64,000 nt of DNA, taken from NCBI GenBank assembly GCA_023974075.1, contig CM043792.1, positions 17,017,373 to 17,081,372 of the forward strand. Reading direction: 5' to 3'. Made by a program: the position numbers and the translations under genes. Below the pieces are notes generated by a model that had not been told where the DNA came from, made no database searches, and was given only the letters and a program-made list of their open reading frames with translations. This DNA is from Chaenocephalus aceratus. Its lineage: Eukaryota > Chordata > Actinopteri > Perciformes > Channichthyidae. The number at the start of each line of letters is the position of its first letter. Position 1 is the first letter of the stretch. Below are positions 47,720 through 63,541 of the stretch, piece by piece.

Positions 47720-47870
47720 CAGGGGCGCCGCCAGGGATTTTGGACCCCATGAAAATATATCACATTGGTTACTTAAACATTTTTTTCTTAATGTTCTAAA
47801 ATTATTTGGGCCCCTCTCAGTCACGGGCCCTTAGAATCGTCCTAACTTTCACTCCCTTACTGCGCCCCTG
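47720..47870. mobile_element. Short hAT-type MITE
   Basis: A 151-bp element starting CAGGGGCGCCGCC. Its right end reverse-complemented starts CAGGGGCGCAGTA. Identical 8-mers CACACACC flank it (47712-47719 and 47871-47878), the hAT duplication length. The flanks are CA-rich, so part of the match could be chance, but the inverted ends support the call. It has no coding capacity. Confidence 0.75.
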
Positions 47871-47878
47871 CACACACC

Positions 47879-50800
47879 GCCGCACATTTGGCTGCCACAT
47901 CAGAGCTCCCCTCGGTGGATGGTACTGACAGCTGAGGCTTAACTGAGACTCAACACATCTCATTAGCCTTTCAATGAGCTAATCGGCTTCTTAGTTGTTG
48001 CTAATACTCAAAATCCTGGAACACGATGGAGCATTGAGATACATAGATGTGTAAACATGCATTCAAGGGGCTGAAATTAATTGCTAAAGGTTTTAGCAAT
48101 GGAACTGACTGACTGAAAACGATTCAAGGGTCTCAGAAGCAGAGAGATCGGCGGCAGGGGAAATCATGTTGGAACGTTTCTGGAATAGACTTTGCTATGT
48201 GCCGTCAACTTGAAATACATGTTTAGTTTCGCAAGTCTTTCCCTCCTACACACTGCTGATCCCCCTTTTCAGGTGTGCAACTCATTTCTCTTATTTTTAT
48301 CATCACGTAATTTCTTCCCTTTTCTACTTTGTTGTTTGTGCCTTCTGACCTTTACTTGCACTTTTGTAACATGCAGTTGTTTTTAGTACTTTTTATCTAG
48401 AGACATTTCAATTATTAATCCATTATGAGAACAACAATTACCCGAAGCACATTTGAGAGCTGCCAGGAGCACTGTGCTTTAGCGGAATAAAAGAGGGCAA
48501 TTTCAACTTGATTTTTAGACTTTTCAAAGGCATGATAATGTTTTGTATGGCTCAGTTGCCTTTTCCTTACATTCGGCTGGAATAGAGCAAGCCAAGTCCA
48601 GCTGTGTTTGAGACAAACACCGGAGATCTGCAGGTCAGGAGTGGGGGTCAGGGTAGAAAAGCGCCATGTGACAGACAAAGTTATTTAAAATACAAACACT
48701 GCATTTTTACACACCAAAACATGATCAAAGACGAAAAAGCTATTTGAATGGGTTCAAAGAGCAACCCATTCAAAATGCCTGCTTTGTGAAGGTCTTCGGG
48801 GTTTCCCAGATAATCCGTGAAAATCCGGAAATAATAAACAAGACTGACAGCCAAAGCAGAAATAGCATGCCTGAATTGAAGCAGCCGAGGAAAAATAACA
48901 GCATGAAACTGAAAGTCATAAAAATGCTCTGAAGGTTTTTAAATGAGCTTTGGACAAATGAAAAGAAGCTCTCGGCTGCAGGGATGTGGAGGTGGAAAAC
49001 TTCAAACGCCACTTTACTCTTTAGAGCCGGAGAAATAAATCATACATTTCACCTCAAGGATCTGCACCTACGTAATGAAGGAGTCTATGTGCCATTACTA
49101 AGATGAAATCAGTCCAATGTATGACGGATGGTTGCCTCAGTTGCTTATGATGTGCAATAAACTCCTTTATGGAATTAAAAAAGAACACATTGAATTGTAG
49201 AAGCAATTACTACTGTATTTATTCAATTAAATTAATATGTAATTTACCTTTTATTAATTTGTTTACCAAATCCTGTTTTATTTAATTAGAAAATCATAGT
49301 GAACAGCGCCGCTAAAGTTAATGAATGTTTTCTCACTGAATTAATGCAGCTTGTTTTGTTTAATCAATATAATTACCCCAGACAGTCCGATAATGGCAGC
49401 AAGTGGATGGAAGTCATGCCCGTTATTGATAAGGCCGGGAGCCATTATGTTACTATGACAGCTCTTGACCCGTAGGATATGTTTAATATGCTGTAAGAAA
49501 ATGTGTCTTTGACCCAGCGTTCATTCTCTTGAGTTAGTTTGCAGAGTTGGACATGATACGCACTGCAAATTACCACAGGTGCCCTGATGAATCCTTAAGA
49601 TAGGATATCGGACACGGCGCCGCCTGCATGACAATGACTTTGGCTGTATCGGTGAGAGCAATGGACTCAACCTTGACTCACATTCTGCTTTCTGTAAACA
49701 AAGGAGAAAATGAGTCTCCATTAAAGAGAGTGTCCTGCTGAATGTCCAAAGCAAAAAATAAATCAGCATATTTATTGGAGAGGCCGCAGGAGTTTTCTAT
49801 TTGTGTCGCTCAGTGAATTGCCCATTATGATACAATGCGCATTATATTATGATTCCTAAATAATAGAGAGGATTTTTAAAGCCTGGAGAATGTGGTGTTG
49901 TGAGGTTAAGGAGATATTTGATCAGCAGTGAGATTTTTTGAAGGCTTTTAAATTAGATTTAAGGTCCGTGCTGTGTTCTAGTCAATCTAAACGTTTATAT
50001 TAAGTGTGATTGGGGAATGGCAGGTGAAAAGGAAGTATGCTCCCAGGACGACACACTGGGAACGGATCATAAAGGGGGGACATAATGGCAGCTATTTCGC
50101 TGGCTAAATAAAACGAGTTATCTGCGCCATTCAGTTTTATACTGCCTTTTCGTGGCTGAGAAGTAGCACGGGTCCGTTGAACAGATGAGTTAAAGCTCAG
50201 TGGATGTTAGTAACAGCAGTAATCAGCACGGGAGGGGGCTGTTTACAGTGATGAACATCTCAACACATGCCACAGAGTCGCTATGGCTTCCATGTGTCTT
50301 GTTAATGAGGTTGCCGAGACAAGAAGGCAGCCCTGCACTGAGAGTTATAGAGATGGATTTCCCTGCTCGTCTATATTGATGGTTATAAAAAAAATAACAC
50401 CCTCTAAGAAATGATTACCTGCCCACGAATGGCCCCATGGAGAATTAATGCTGCAGGTACAGATACGGTGCTCATTCTAAGCCAATTCAATGTTTACTTC
50501 TGTCTCAAGCTCTTTCTTCAATTTTTGAAAATGCTTGAAATATCTTTCATCAAATGATTACACACAATTCATTCTGAGAAAACACTAAAATCAGTATTGC
50601 AGCACCTCACAATCTTATAGTTATGCAACACATGTCGACTCCTTGAAGTAACTGAATGGGGGGTGAATGTGTACACTTCCCCACTTCTGCATAAACTATC
50701 TATTCTGTTTGTGTCCACACACTCTCGCTAAGGCTGGGCATGAATCCTAAAATACTCATGATCTCATTTCCCAAACTGATTTAATGTATAAACAACATTG

Positions 50801-53800
50801 ATTGGTGTACATTTGTATTAAAGCAACCTCCTTCTGACTTGCAGTGATTTATTACGGCCAAATGAACAAACAGAGCATTTAGTGACCAAGCAGAGCGAGT
50901 GGCAAAAAAACAATTCATGGAAGAAGTAAAACTGTGTCGAAGGAAACGTGAAATATGATAAAAATAATGAAAACTCACACTGAAGTCCAAGAAAACTCGA
51001 GCACACTAAAATACAAAACATTGAACACAAACTAAGAAGTAACTTTACAAAAAATTGTCAAAAAAAGAGTGTTTAATGTATTTTTCTTCCAATAACTACT
51101 CCAAATTAAACCAATCTATTATCAAAAAGGATCTCCTGTCCTTGTGGAGTTTCTTCATGTTAGTTTACTGTCTAAAGGTCCATTAAAATGGGATTCATTT
51201 ATAAAGGAAAGCGGGTACTCAAATATTTGACCTGTAATTAAACCCATCATTCCTAAAAGCATTTTAGCCATAACAGCACACAATTATAAATGACTGGCAC
51301 CTCATCTGACCTTCCTCAGAAATGTTATATTATTAATTATTATTATAAATATGATTCACTTAAAAGTTTTAATAAATAACACATACAATCTCAGAACCAC
51401 CAAGACCAAATCACATAAACAGTTCAATTAATGAACTTGGGTGTTCACTCTTTCAATTCTTATTAGCTTTTTGTTTCATTGCAAAAGTATAAGAATATTA
51501 GTCTTAGAATTTATGAGAATTGTGCTGCAACAACTCATTAAATAATACACACTATGTGGAGTGCTGTATTTTTTCACAAAACGTTTTCCTTTTCTATTGC
51601 CTGTTGAGTTATGAATTATTTAAGCAGTACACATTTAGCCACATCACAAAATGGGTTAGAATGGGTTCAGTCCTTGGGCATTTATGCACTGCTCAACCAA
51701 TGGGCCAAATATTGAAGACAACAGCAGCTTGTCAATAACTGAAACTGGACTTGAGGAGGGACTCCAGTAAAGGTAAAAAGTAAAGAAATAAAACAGCAAC
51801 TCAGTTCATCATTCTCTTTCGTCCAATAAAAGGTGTTTACGTTAGAAATAATATGCCTTGAGTTGAAACAGAAAATAGATACGTATCATAAAACTCTTTA
51901 GAATTCAGAAGGTTATATATGCAATTCAAGACGAAGCCCGGTGATGATGCTAGAAGACAAAGATGTAAAAATAAACCTGTGAAGCCCATTGAACAGTAAC
52001 ACATTATACAGCAGCCCTTTTAAACAGAAAAGTCTTGCATGACTTTGAACAAACACATATGTTGCACTGCATTTTTGTTATTTTTCCAGACATTTCAAAT
52101 CCCACCTTCGATCTTTAAGCAGGATTGAGAAACAGAAACAATAGTATCTCCATGAGTCTCTTAAAATATTCTATTTGCATAAACTAGCAGAGCACAACCT
52201 GCAGGTTTGTTTTGTTTGTGCTTATTGTGTGTTTCAGAGTAAAACCACATCCTGTTTTACCCAAATGTGATTGAAGTTTAACCATAATGATAACATTACG
52301 ACATTCTCAACATTCTTCATGAATGTGGGCCAGCAACACAACCTTAGCACCCGTTCAATCATTAGTGACATTGAATATGAATCTAGTTCATAAAAAGATG
52401 GGAGCCATTGTTCATAATGTGAAAAGACACAAATGCGTCCAGCCATCCGCCCACGCACGCTATCTTTCTGCCTCTCCCTCCTACCCACAACAACACAAGC
52501 TGGATGAGCTCAGCCACAACGGGACACAGAGTTTTTGTCTGACGCTCTGATGTGGCCCTGAAACGCCAGAGTGAAGCCAGCGGTGCTTTAACACACCAAT
52601 ACTGCCCCGGCATTAAAGCTCCACAGGCCTGCGGGGAGGTCAGAGAGATGCCTCGCCCCACAGCTCCAGAGGCAGGATATGAAGCCTGCGGGGATGCTGT
52701 GATGTTTGGGACATTACTGACAAAATAGCACCTGTCATACATACATGGCTCAGGAACAGACTGACCATTTGTGAAGCTAACTCCAGCTGACAGAGACAGA
52801 GACATACAAATCACAATAGAGAAAGGAAACCAAAGAGGGCAAAGGTGTGAGAAATTAAGCAAAAATAAATGCTGCTATCTGCCCGGCTGTGGTTTTCTTA
52901 TTTTCCAGAAAGCACTTTTAGAGAGAAATGACACATTCAATTAGAGCGCCTGCTTTGATCAAGTCATTAGGGACGGGAGGGAACGCCACTAATATTTAGC
53001 ACAGCGCCCTGTCATCCGCTTTAATTGTAACTGCAAGTAAGTGTAATTTCTTCCCTGCTAATTATTTGAACTCAGCCTGTGTACAATAAAAAAACCACAA
53101 ATTGAATAGTTTTAATTTGACAGCATTGGATGAATACACAAAAGAAAAAAGGATAAATGTGTTTGTGTTGCCAGGCACAGGAGGTTATCAAATGCCACTG
53201 AGAAATTGGCACCATAATTAGCATTTTCTTTTCACTTTCCGGAAGAATTTCTAATCTCACATTTTAAATTAAGTACTTCACTATTAAGCTTGCTGCAAAA
53301 CTTAATCCCAGCAACCGTATCTTGTAGAAACATTGTCTCATTTCAAATGGAAAAATAAGGTGATTCCAAAATATGAAATTGAAATGGCCTGTTCATGCAT
53401 ATAAAAAGACAAAAAGCTCAAATGTTCTCTGCTTTCTGACAAAAGACAGAGAGACAAACTATAAGACATGAACAGATTGCATTTGCACACATTCAAATGA
53501 GATAATATGCATTCAGTTGGTAAGAAATGTTTTTGCGAATGTGCTTTGAAATAAAAGCAGATAGAAACATTAATGGGGTCTTCAGAGAGTTTGTGGTAAC
53601 TGAAAAGTATTAAGGCTATACAGGTCAGTTGAAACTAATTTATTTGGGATGCAGTGACAGGAATGTCATTTTTGAAAATACACAAGTTGAAAATAAAAAC
53701 GGAACTATCAAGCGAATTATTCCTCCGCCATTTCCCAAATCCTGGCCTTACATGTACCCATTTCCTGTCCAGTTTCTCTCTTTCTTTAGCACGTTTGGAT

Positions 53801-56800
53801 AGAAGCGGCACTCTGGTTAGAGCTCTACTCAAGCTGACTCTCGCCCTTCATAATCAACGCATTAGCCTCAAGCTAATTTGTACTTTGCCACATATAATTG
53901 CAATCAGAAGAGCAAAGGGTAAATTGCACACAGCTGCAAGACCATCTTTACTTTGTGAATACGGCCTGTGGTTTTGACTCTGGCACCATTATATATTGGA
54001 TGAATGGTCTTTTGTTAAATCATCTTTTGTTACATAGTCTGACAGTATCAGCTCTCACTGTACACGCACGCGTACGCAGAGACACCTCAATCACAACCTG
54101 AGCGTTCAGCTGTGGTCTGCTAAAGAAGCTGTGAATATGAGCCAATGTGTGATCATTTGGTGTTTTATTGGTTTTGCTTTTATAAGACAAGACTTTTAAT
54201 CATTTGACCAGGAAATATATTTCAAAGACGGATGAGGACACATTTGAAGGAAGGAGTGTTCTGTGATACATCGCACCATCCCTATATGCATATATTTAAA
54301 AACATGTCTCATTTGTTACCATTGTAAGCCATTAACCTGCTGCCAAGCTGACTCAAGTCCAACATGGATCCACAACACGATCCGATAACCCATCACTTCT
54401 TGGCAACTGGCAGGTGGGTGACGTGCAGCAGAATATCTTAAGGCAAAGAGCTGAGGAGGAAATGGCTGTGCACGGTTAGAGCAGTCATACAACCCACAAA
54501 CAACTGCTTGGGCTGTGCTGTGTCCATTGTCAACATCACAGATGACGACAAATTGAAGTGAACAAAACATTCAAGTTTCATGTTGGCTTCACGTAAAAAT
54601 GGCAGATCTTCATTTTGCACACTGAACTTTGAAAAGGTGAATCCTTCCTTCTGGTCCTCAATAATTACAAAGAGACGCTGTCATGGTCCTCAGTGAGGAT
54701 GGCTCCAGCATGTCCTCCCCCTGCCCTCTGTCCAGTCCTGTCCCCTATGAGGCCTGAAGCACCTGTCCTTCAGAACTGCCAGGCCTCTGCGTAACACTGC
54801 TGTCAGGACGCCGCTCTATCTGCAGATAACCGCGCCTCGGGGGAAGTGGAGAGCTGACAAGGAAAAGGGATTGTAATGCTGAGTGAAAGAGGGTATGCGG
54901 TTCAGATCTTCCTCGCGCTACAAAAACCAAGGCATGTGAATGATTATTAATCAGTCCGACAAGTTTTAGACTGACCTCCAGAGAACCTTTTTAGTTAAGT
55001 GATGATTTTGAAATGGCAAGTTAGGATTTGTGATATTTTGTGATAATTACCAACTTGAAAAAAAGACCAAATACACACATATGTGTTCAATAATCTTTAT
55101 GTTTTACCTGTAAAGAAAATAAGTTGCAGTGTGTGTGAGCAACTGACAGGGACTATATTCTCTTTTGTATTGTGGGTTACTTTTACCAATATAAAAGCAC
55201 CAATATGACAATGTAAATGGGGTTGCTTGTAGATTAACCTACTGACAATTATCCCCCAAATGCCCTCAACTTTATAGAGCTTTATAGTGCGTTTTAGCTC
55301 TCTAGCAAACAATTGTTTTGGTTCATTCTTACTTTCATAGCTGTATTTGTGGTCGCAGTAGGGCAGCAGTTTTGAATCAAAGCTCAAATACTAGGGATAT
55401 AGTGACACTGATACCGGATAACGGGCTCATACTGATTCAAATAGCTGGATCAGGTATCAGTGACACTGGGCAATTATATTCAATTCAATCATTCTAAATC
55501 TTTATATTGATTTGTAACTGTTTGTTTTACAACGTTAAGCCTAATGTTGCCTTTCACATACAAGTCCCTTAAATACAGTGGATATTTTTTCCAATTATTA
55601 TTACTGGTATTAGATGATACTCAGAATCAGCCATCAGCTACTTTAGGTATCAGGACTGTTTGATAAAAACTGTACACTATCTGCTCGGTTGCAAACAGCA
55701 GGCAGACATTCACAGATTAGCTGTGGAACTCATTTGGCAAAAGAAAGTGGAATCCATATAAAAATGACACATAAAGGATTTTACTCACGATGCACCCAGT
55801 ATGCTTGGTTTACCGATGGGTTCCTGTTGAGGTGCCGGGCTGAATCAAGTCTCTATGTATGTTTACACACTCTGTAGAAGCCAAGACGGATTTCTACACT
55901 GCTACCCGTCAGTGGGTAAAAGAAAGGAGAGGAATATATTAAAATTTCAAATTGAGGTTTTTATGCTGATATGAATGTGTTCACCAGCCGAGTTAGGTTT
56001 TTTTGTGCTGAGGTGGATATATTAATAATGTGGTAAAACGTTTCACTCAGAAGCCATGGTGTGCTTTGCTTCTGCTGCTGATGAAGATGTAATGCTTTTA
56101 CAAGACAGCAGAATGCTATCTGTTGGTGACAGTAATGATATGAGCACTGCATTCAGGATAGAGCTGAGGAGTATATGAGTGCTGCCGACATATGTACCAT
56201 GCAGGAGAGACTGATAACAGCATGACAATGCTGAAGCATGTCATGAATGTAAGCAAGGCTCTGCCTCTGCTTCTGAATCTATAACATGAGCGAATGTGTC
56301 TCCGGGTTCAACATTATGTTCAGGTATTTGTGCACTACATGGCTGCTGCATATATTATGTTTTGCCAGCAGGAATGTATTTAAAACTAATGGTGGGCCTG
56401 TGTATCATTTGGATGTGTCTGCAAAAGAGTGAGACAGACAGTGAGAACTACACAAAGACTTTCATCTTGCCAAGTTTGACACCATTCTCTGACATTCTGG
56501 CAAGCTTCCCCTGCCTTATTTCTGCGCACAGCACGGCTTATACCTCCTTGTTTGTTTGTTTGTCTCCAACACTGTACCTTCCTATTTTACTGTCTGGAAA
56601 AAAACGTTGTTAGAACCATGCGTGGATACAGGTACGTGGGCTTTAGAATACAGATTTAATTTGTTTAGCCTTTGTATACCTTTACCTTTGATAATGACAG
56701 GATGTTTATTCCTTTCAACGAGGAAAATTTCAAGAGATTCTGAAAAAAAAGTGTTTTAATAGTTGAGTTTGTCTCTGTTTTTCTATATACAACTTTTATT

Positions 56801-57543
56801 TTGAGCGGCCTCCCACACATGTCCTGATCCACAGCAATACAGCAGTATTCAGCGTGTTAATAGGAAACATATTTTGCTTTGCCCGTAAGACAGACCATAG
56901 GATAGGGGTTTGACTAATGAGTCTGAGCCACCTGTGCACATGGTACCAGGAGCACATAGACTACAGTGCAGATGGGCTTCTGAGGACCAATGTGCGGGCT
57001 CCGTCGTTAACCCTCTTCACATCTCCATCCATCTTTGAAATGTCTCCCATTTACTCATTTGAATCAAAAACAGCATATTTGTTCCTAGTCTCAATTACTG
57101 AGGAGGTCAGTGTGTGAGCACATTGACAGTACATCAATGCTTGTGTGGGCTTTTTCAGAAAGTCTTTGAGTCTGTGGTCGGGAACACAAAAAGTTGTGAA
57201 GAAAGAATAAAGAGAGCTTTTTTTTAACTCCTGTGCATAGGGAGCAGTAATTCACTTTCAGAGACTGCTGCAACTTCAGCATTAAGCAACCAAAGGCACC
57301 ACAATCCTATGTATTCAGACAAATGTAAGAAATGCAAGAAAGCAAACACAGTTCTGGTTTTTACAACCTGGCTATCCTTTTGCTGTGGTTACCCTTTGAA
57401 TAATAATAATAAAGTCATTCAACAAGTTGTGTGACCTTTGATTTTGAAATAATAAATGTCTTCATGCCTAAAAAACCTTGAGACAAAAGATACTTTACAT
57501 TATGTGTTTTCCATGTTCAACAAGGATTTGTCTCTATCTTAAA
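47879..57543. other. Long stretch without recognised genes, rich in conserved-looking non-coding sequence
   Basis: No gene or intact transposon recognised in almost 10 kb. Several parts have the look of conserved non-coding elements: 48760-48960, 49270-49480 (AATTAAATTAATATG..TTTATTTAATTAG and GAATTAATGCAGCTTG cores), 50030-50310, 52910-53060 and 53810-53940. A 159-codon minus-strand frame (52383-52862) starts with a hydrophobic, signal-like stretch but has no recognisable domain. A degenerate GATACCGGATA / GGTATCAGTGACACTG-rich piece at 55386-55660 may be an old DNA-transposon remnant. Confidence 0.35.
55386..55660. mobile_element. Possible degenerate DNA-transposon remnant
   Basis: It contains AGTGACACTGATACC and GGTATCAGTGACACT as an inverted pair (55402-55416 and 55455-55469), and a GTATCATC..GTATCAGG region at the right. 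Such GGTATCGG-like runs occur in old fish transposons. Ends and target duplications are not visible, so the call is weak. Confidence 0.25.
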
Positions 57544-57547
57544 TTAA

Positions 57548-58056
57548 AGTGGACCTATCATGCTATATTTGAAACATATATTGTAGGGCCATACCTATAT
57601 AAAACATGTCTGTGAAGTTTTCTTTTCAAAATACCAAACAGATCATGCAATTTAGCCATGCCTCATTTCGCTCTATTTGCTCTATTCCAGCCCTGTCTTC
57701 ACAAGGGCTGATTCTGTGGCAAATGAGCTGCAGCTGACCACGCCCCCCTGCAAAGGAGGGGGGCGAGGCACGAGCGTCATGTTACCATGCTGTTACCATG
57801 CCACGCAACCTCTCATTCCCCTGATAGGTGGAGAGTTGGCCATATAGGCGGAGCACCCCGTTTCTGACGTCAGAACAATTTCAAATCTGTATCAGTCTGT
57901 ATCAGATCCGTTGCAGCCCCGTTTTTAGAGATTTTGGTATGGAGGAAAAGAGAGAGGGTTGTGTTTTCTGACACTTGGTGAGTTCCCTGACACACCGGGG
58001 ACACATATTCATGTATAAAAGACGTACAACAGTGCATTTTGCATGATAGGTCCCCT
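57548..58056. mobile_element. TTAA-flanked MITE, family 3 (piggyBac/Kolobok type)
   Basis: The left end is AGTGGACCTATCATGC and the reverse complement of the right end is AGGGGACCTATCATGC, with one mismatch in 16. TTAA flanks both sides (57544-57547 and 58057-58060). The 509-bp interior contains a perfect G/C hairpin, GCCCCCCT (57742-57749) against AGGGGGGC (57757-57764), and short direct repeats (GTTACCATGC, CTGTATCAG). No coding frame. Confidence 0.85.
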
Positions 58057-58060
58057 TTAA

Positions 58061-61000
58061 GGCAAAGTTGTATCTCTGCTTTTCTGCACATCCATATTTT
58101 GCATCATATCCAAAGACTGACTAAAACAGTTTACTGTGTCAACAATATACTTCAGAGACACAGAACAAACATTACTAGGACAAAACAAATACATTGATGT
58201 ATGTATATTTGCACTTCAGATTACCAGTTAAGCCCATGGGCAAAACGCAACATCTTGCAAGAAACAGCGTCTGAGGGCTTCTTAACATTTAATAAACTAT
58301 GAATGTGTCATATCCACTTAACGGGAATAAACTCAGCTATCAGACAATATTAACCATGTTTAGCTAAACGAAACACAAGGGTAATGACAAAGGCTCTGAA
58401 TTAGCCCTGAGTGAAAAAATGCTAACGCACTTAGCACAGAACTCAAGGCAAAATACCCTTATTACTTATCGGATCTGCACAAACAAGATATTGATTAGCA
58501 AGCTGAGATTCCACAGATTCCAGAAATATAAGTATCATCACTGAGCGACCATGGAGCATGGGAAGCAAAACCAGACATCACACAACATAGCTTTAGGTAG
58601 CAAAAACGGGACATTGTCTTACCTTTTGCTGTTTCTGATCAAAAGTTGTGTTCAATCGAATCACAACGATAAAAACGCTGCTGAAGGTTAATCCATAGGT
58701 TAATCCCATGTGTCTGCGTCACTTTGAAATTATTACTGATAATCCATCCTCATATTTATGTAAATAACGGAGATTTCATATTACTGCTACGAGAGTGTAT
58801 GACAGCTTCCGGTTTGGGCATTCTGGCTACGCTAATGTTTAGATGGATTTTAGGAACTTCCCCTCGATTCTATTGGCTCTAACGATTAAAAAGAGGTGTC
58901 AATTATCAAACTCGACTGAGGAGGTCCAGAGATATGGAAAATCCACTCAAATTACCCCAGAAGTGTTTTGTTTTTTTAAATCTCTCTAAAAAAGGTGAAA
59001 TGTCACTTGTTTTGCGGACACTATAATTTACATTTTGTTTACTATGTTCAATCTGAATTTACTTTAAAATAAAAAAATTCTACATTGATTCTGACTTTTC
59101 TACATCCAACTCACAGGTGTATCATTGCTTGGAGAAAAAAGATTATTAATTTACCCCTTTTAGAAGTGAAGTTATAGTCATTTGTTCTGGGAATGTCATT
59201 TTCGAGCCTGAGGCCTGAAAAACAGGCTCGAGGCTCAACTGGTAAAAAAAAATTGAAATCAGCACAAGGCAGTTTCTCAGTTAGTAAGTCTGTTTGGCAG
59301 TTTGAGAAAATCTCCTGATTATTAAATCTGCGTCCCACAGTAGACATCAACAATGGGAATTATTCATGTCTCTATATTTATATACAGCATGTGAGATGGC
59401 AAAGTTAAATTAAAGGGTGTGCTGTCAAGTAGACAGGATGAATTGCTGCGAATTGTTCCTTGTGTCTCCATTATTCATGGGGGTATTCACGTCTGAAGGA
59501 TGGGCACAAACAACAACGAGACATTCAGTCTATTAAATTATTGACGGAACCTCAAGATCTCAGAGTGGTTTCTCTCTTTCATATTGCTCAGGTTCAATCT
59601 GGCAAGCTACTCGGTTCTTTTGCTACTTGTTTACCCTTTTTTCATTTTGACTTACAAAACTATCCCCACCTCCTCTCCTCCCAGCCTTCCTTGCAACAAG
59701 ACAGGCTCTTCAGTCTTGCAGCAAGGGATGAAATATTCGAGGTTTACTGAAATCCCATAATGATAAAGCGGAGTAGGACTCTAATCTAATGGTGTGAAAG
59801 ATGATTAAATGTGCACTTGTAGCTATCTCCACTTCACACCACATCCTGTGTTATACCTCATTCCTCAAGCTGCTACAGCTGACATATCCAAAGGGTGAGA
59901 TGAGGGATGTGTCCAATACTGAGCCACTGACATGCGGAAAATCTATAAAATACAAACTAAGTCTATGTGGGAAATGTGGACTTGTTGCCTGAGAGTATTG
60001 GCGTGGTCGTATGTGCCACGAAGCAGTATCTGTGGAAGAGAGTTTCATCAAAGTTGCATAACCTTAAAGCGGACTGTTGGGAGTCACTTTTCTTCTTTTG
60101 ATTCCTCTTTCAAAGCACACACAGTCTTGTGAGATTCGAGTGACAACAAACATTAACTTGCTGTTTTAAGTCTGTTTACATTTGACTCTGCTGTGGTCCC
60201 TCACTCTCAACTCTGACTTTAACAGGTTTGCTTGGGGAAAGGCTGATCTGGAGCCACAGCTGAAGGCTGGAGGAAGTTAGATGAACCTTCAGATGCACAC
60301 ACACCTGAGAGATGTCCAACAACCAACAAATCTGCTCATCCCTGATCAACCTGCCTAGAGAGATGGGGGGAGTTTGCCAAAAAGGCACACAAGCAGCAGT
60401 AATTAAAAGGGAAGACTAGGACGTGGCTGCAATCTCCTTTCTCTCACCTTGAGACTTCATCCTGATATGAAGTTAAAAAAGAAAACTCGTGGTGCATAAA
60501 GAAACTACCATCTGTTTGTGACTGATAACAACAGACAGCATAACAATTCTGTCAGCAGGCACATTTGCTCTGTGAAATAGTAGCTGCATTGCATGAAAGC
60601 ATCCAATAAAAGCAAGAATACTAAGATGAGATGGTTTCATTTTGCTGCACATAAAGCTGTTATGTCTGACATAATATGATCCACATGTCTTTGAGTAAAT
60701 CAGATGCTATAGTAATGCATGTAAGTAATGCATATTAGGGAACAACATTTGATTCAAACAGCATAGTTAACAACTCTAAAATGGCTGAATCTTCAATTTC
60801 AGCTCTGGGCCTGGGAACTTGTGTGTCCTGATGCCGCGGTGCAGTTTGTCCTCAGCATCCTCAGAGCGGGGCTTATCCCTTAAGACTTCCACCTACGCAT
60901 CACCACAGCACATACAGTAACACCGTCCACAGAGGAGGATCAGCCCTGCAAAGGTCGAAAGCATGCGGGCTAAAATTGTCATATCCCCGGTGAGCTCTAA

Positions 61001-61243
61001 TAACCGCAGACAGGGTCATATGCAGTGCAAAAACAAAAGTCTAGAACCTGTGTAGGTGTGTAAAATGGAAGGATGTTCTTTGTGTTACCAAGGTGTTATA
61101 ACATATTTATAAAACTTTAGTCAATGCCAAAACAACTCTCGTTAATGTGCTTCTTTAAAGTTTTACTACAAAGCTTTGTTCAAGACTGCAGTTTAAGTGC
61201 AATTAAAAGCGATACTATTTTCTTCACACTCTAATTGCACACT
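58061..61243. other. Non-coding stretch, no gene recognised
   Basis: No domain-bearing frame, transposon end or RNA gene recognised. Frames of up to about 96 codons (for example 59460-59750) look like chance. Confidence 0.45.
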
Positions 61244-61263
61244 CGTGTGTGTGTGTGTCTGTG

Positions 61264-61302
<39 letters not shown>
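61244..61302. repeat. (TG)n microsatellite
   Basis: About 29 TG units with one CT and one CG interruption. Confidence 0.95.
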
Positions 61303-61303
<1 letters not shown>

Positions 61304-61947
61304 GCTGTTTAACAACGCTAACATAAGATGTATTGCTTTCAAGCTGATTTCAACACATTTCACGTGTTCAAGTCTGATCTTGTATTCACAAAGCGGCCTA
61401 ATCATTGCACATTTTGCTGAAGTGTTAGCAGCTGCCTTCACACCAGGATCAGTACTGATACATCGATATCACAAGTGTCTTATGAAGAAAGATAATTGCT
61501 TTCATTTTGATTAGAGTAATTGCTAGTTTATTATATAAGTTGTTGTTATTGGTTCTCACTACTGAAGAGCATTCACCTTAATTTCAAAGGTGTAAATTCA
61601 TTATTTTTCTCAGAAAGCTTTTATATATTTGACTTCGCACTTGCACGACTGAAAATCAAAGAAATATGCTTCACATTGACCACAGACCATTTTTCAACCA
61701 ACCTTTGATTGATATGGTCTTGTCAATGCACGTTTTTTTTATACTCCAACAACTCTGAGTATGAAATAATAATTCGATGCTAGCAGTGTACAGTAGGTGG
61801 TGAAAAGTTGAAAGGAGCTCACATTATCATTAGCATTAGTTTGGTGACTTTTTCAAAAGAGTTTTAGCCATCCAGGGTCAGAATGTGTTATCGGTGTGTG
61901 ATTACGTTTTTTTCTTATATTGGTTTTCAATACCATTTATGTACCCA

Positions 61948-63541
<1,594 letters not shown>

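Noticed and set aside
52383..52862. 159-codon minus-strand frame with a signal-like start
   Set aside because: No recognisable domain, no splice context, and its length is reachable by chance in this somewhat GC-richer patch.
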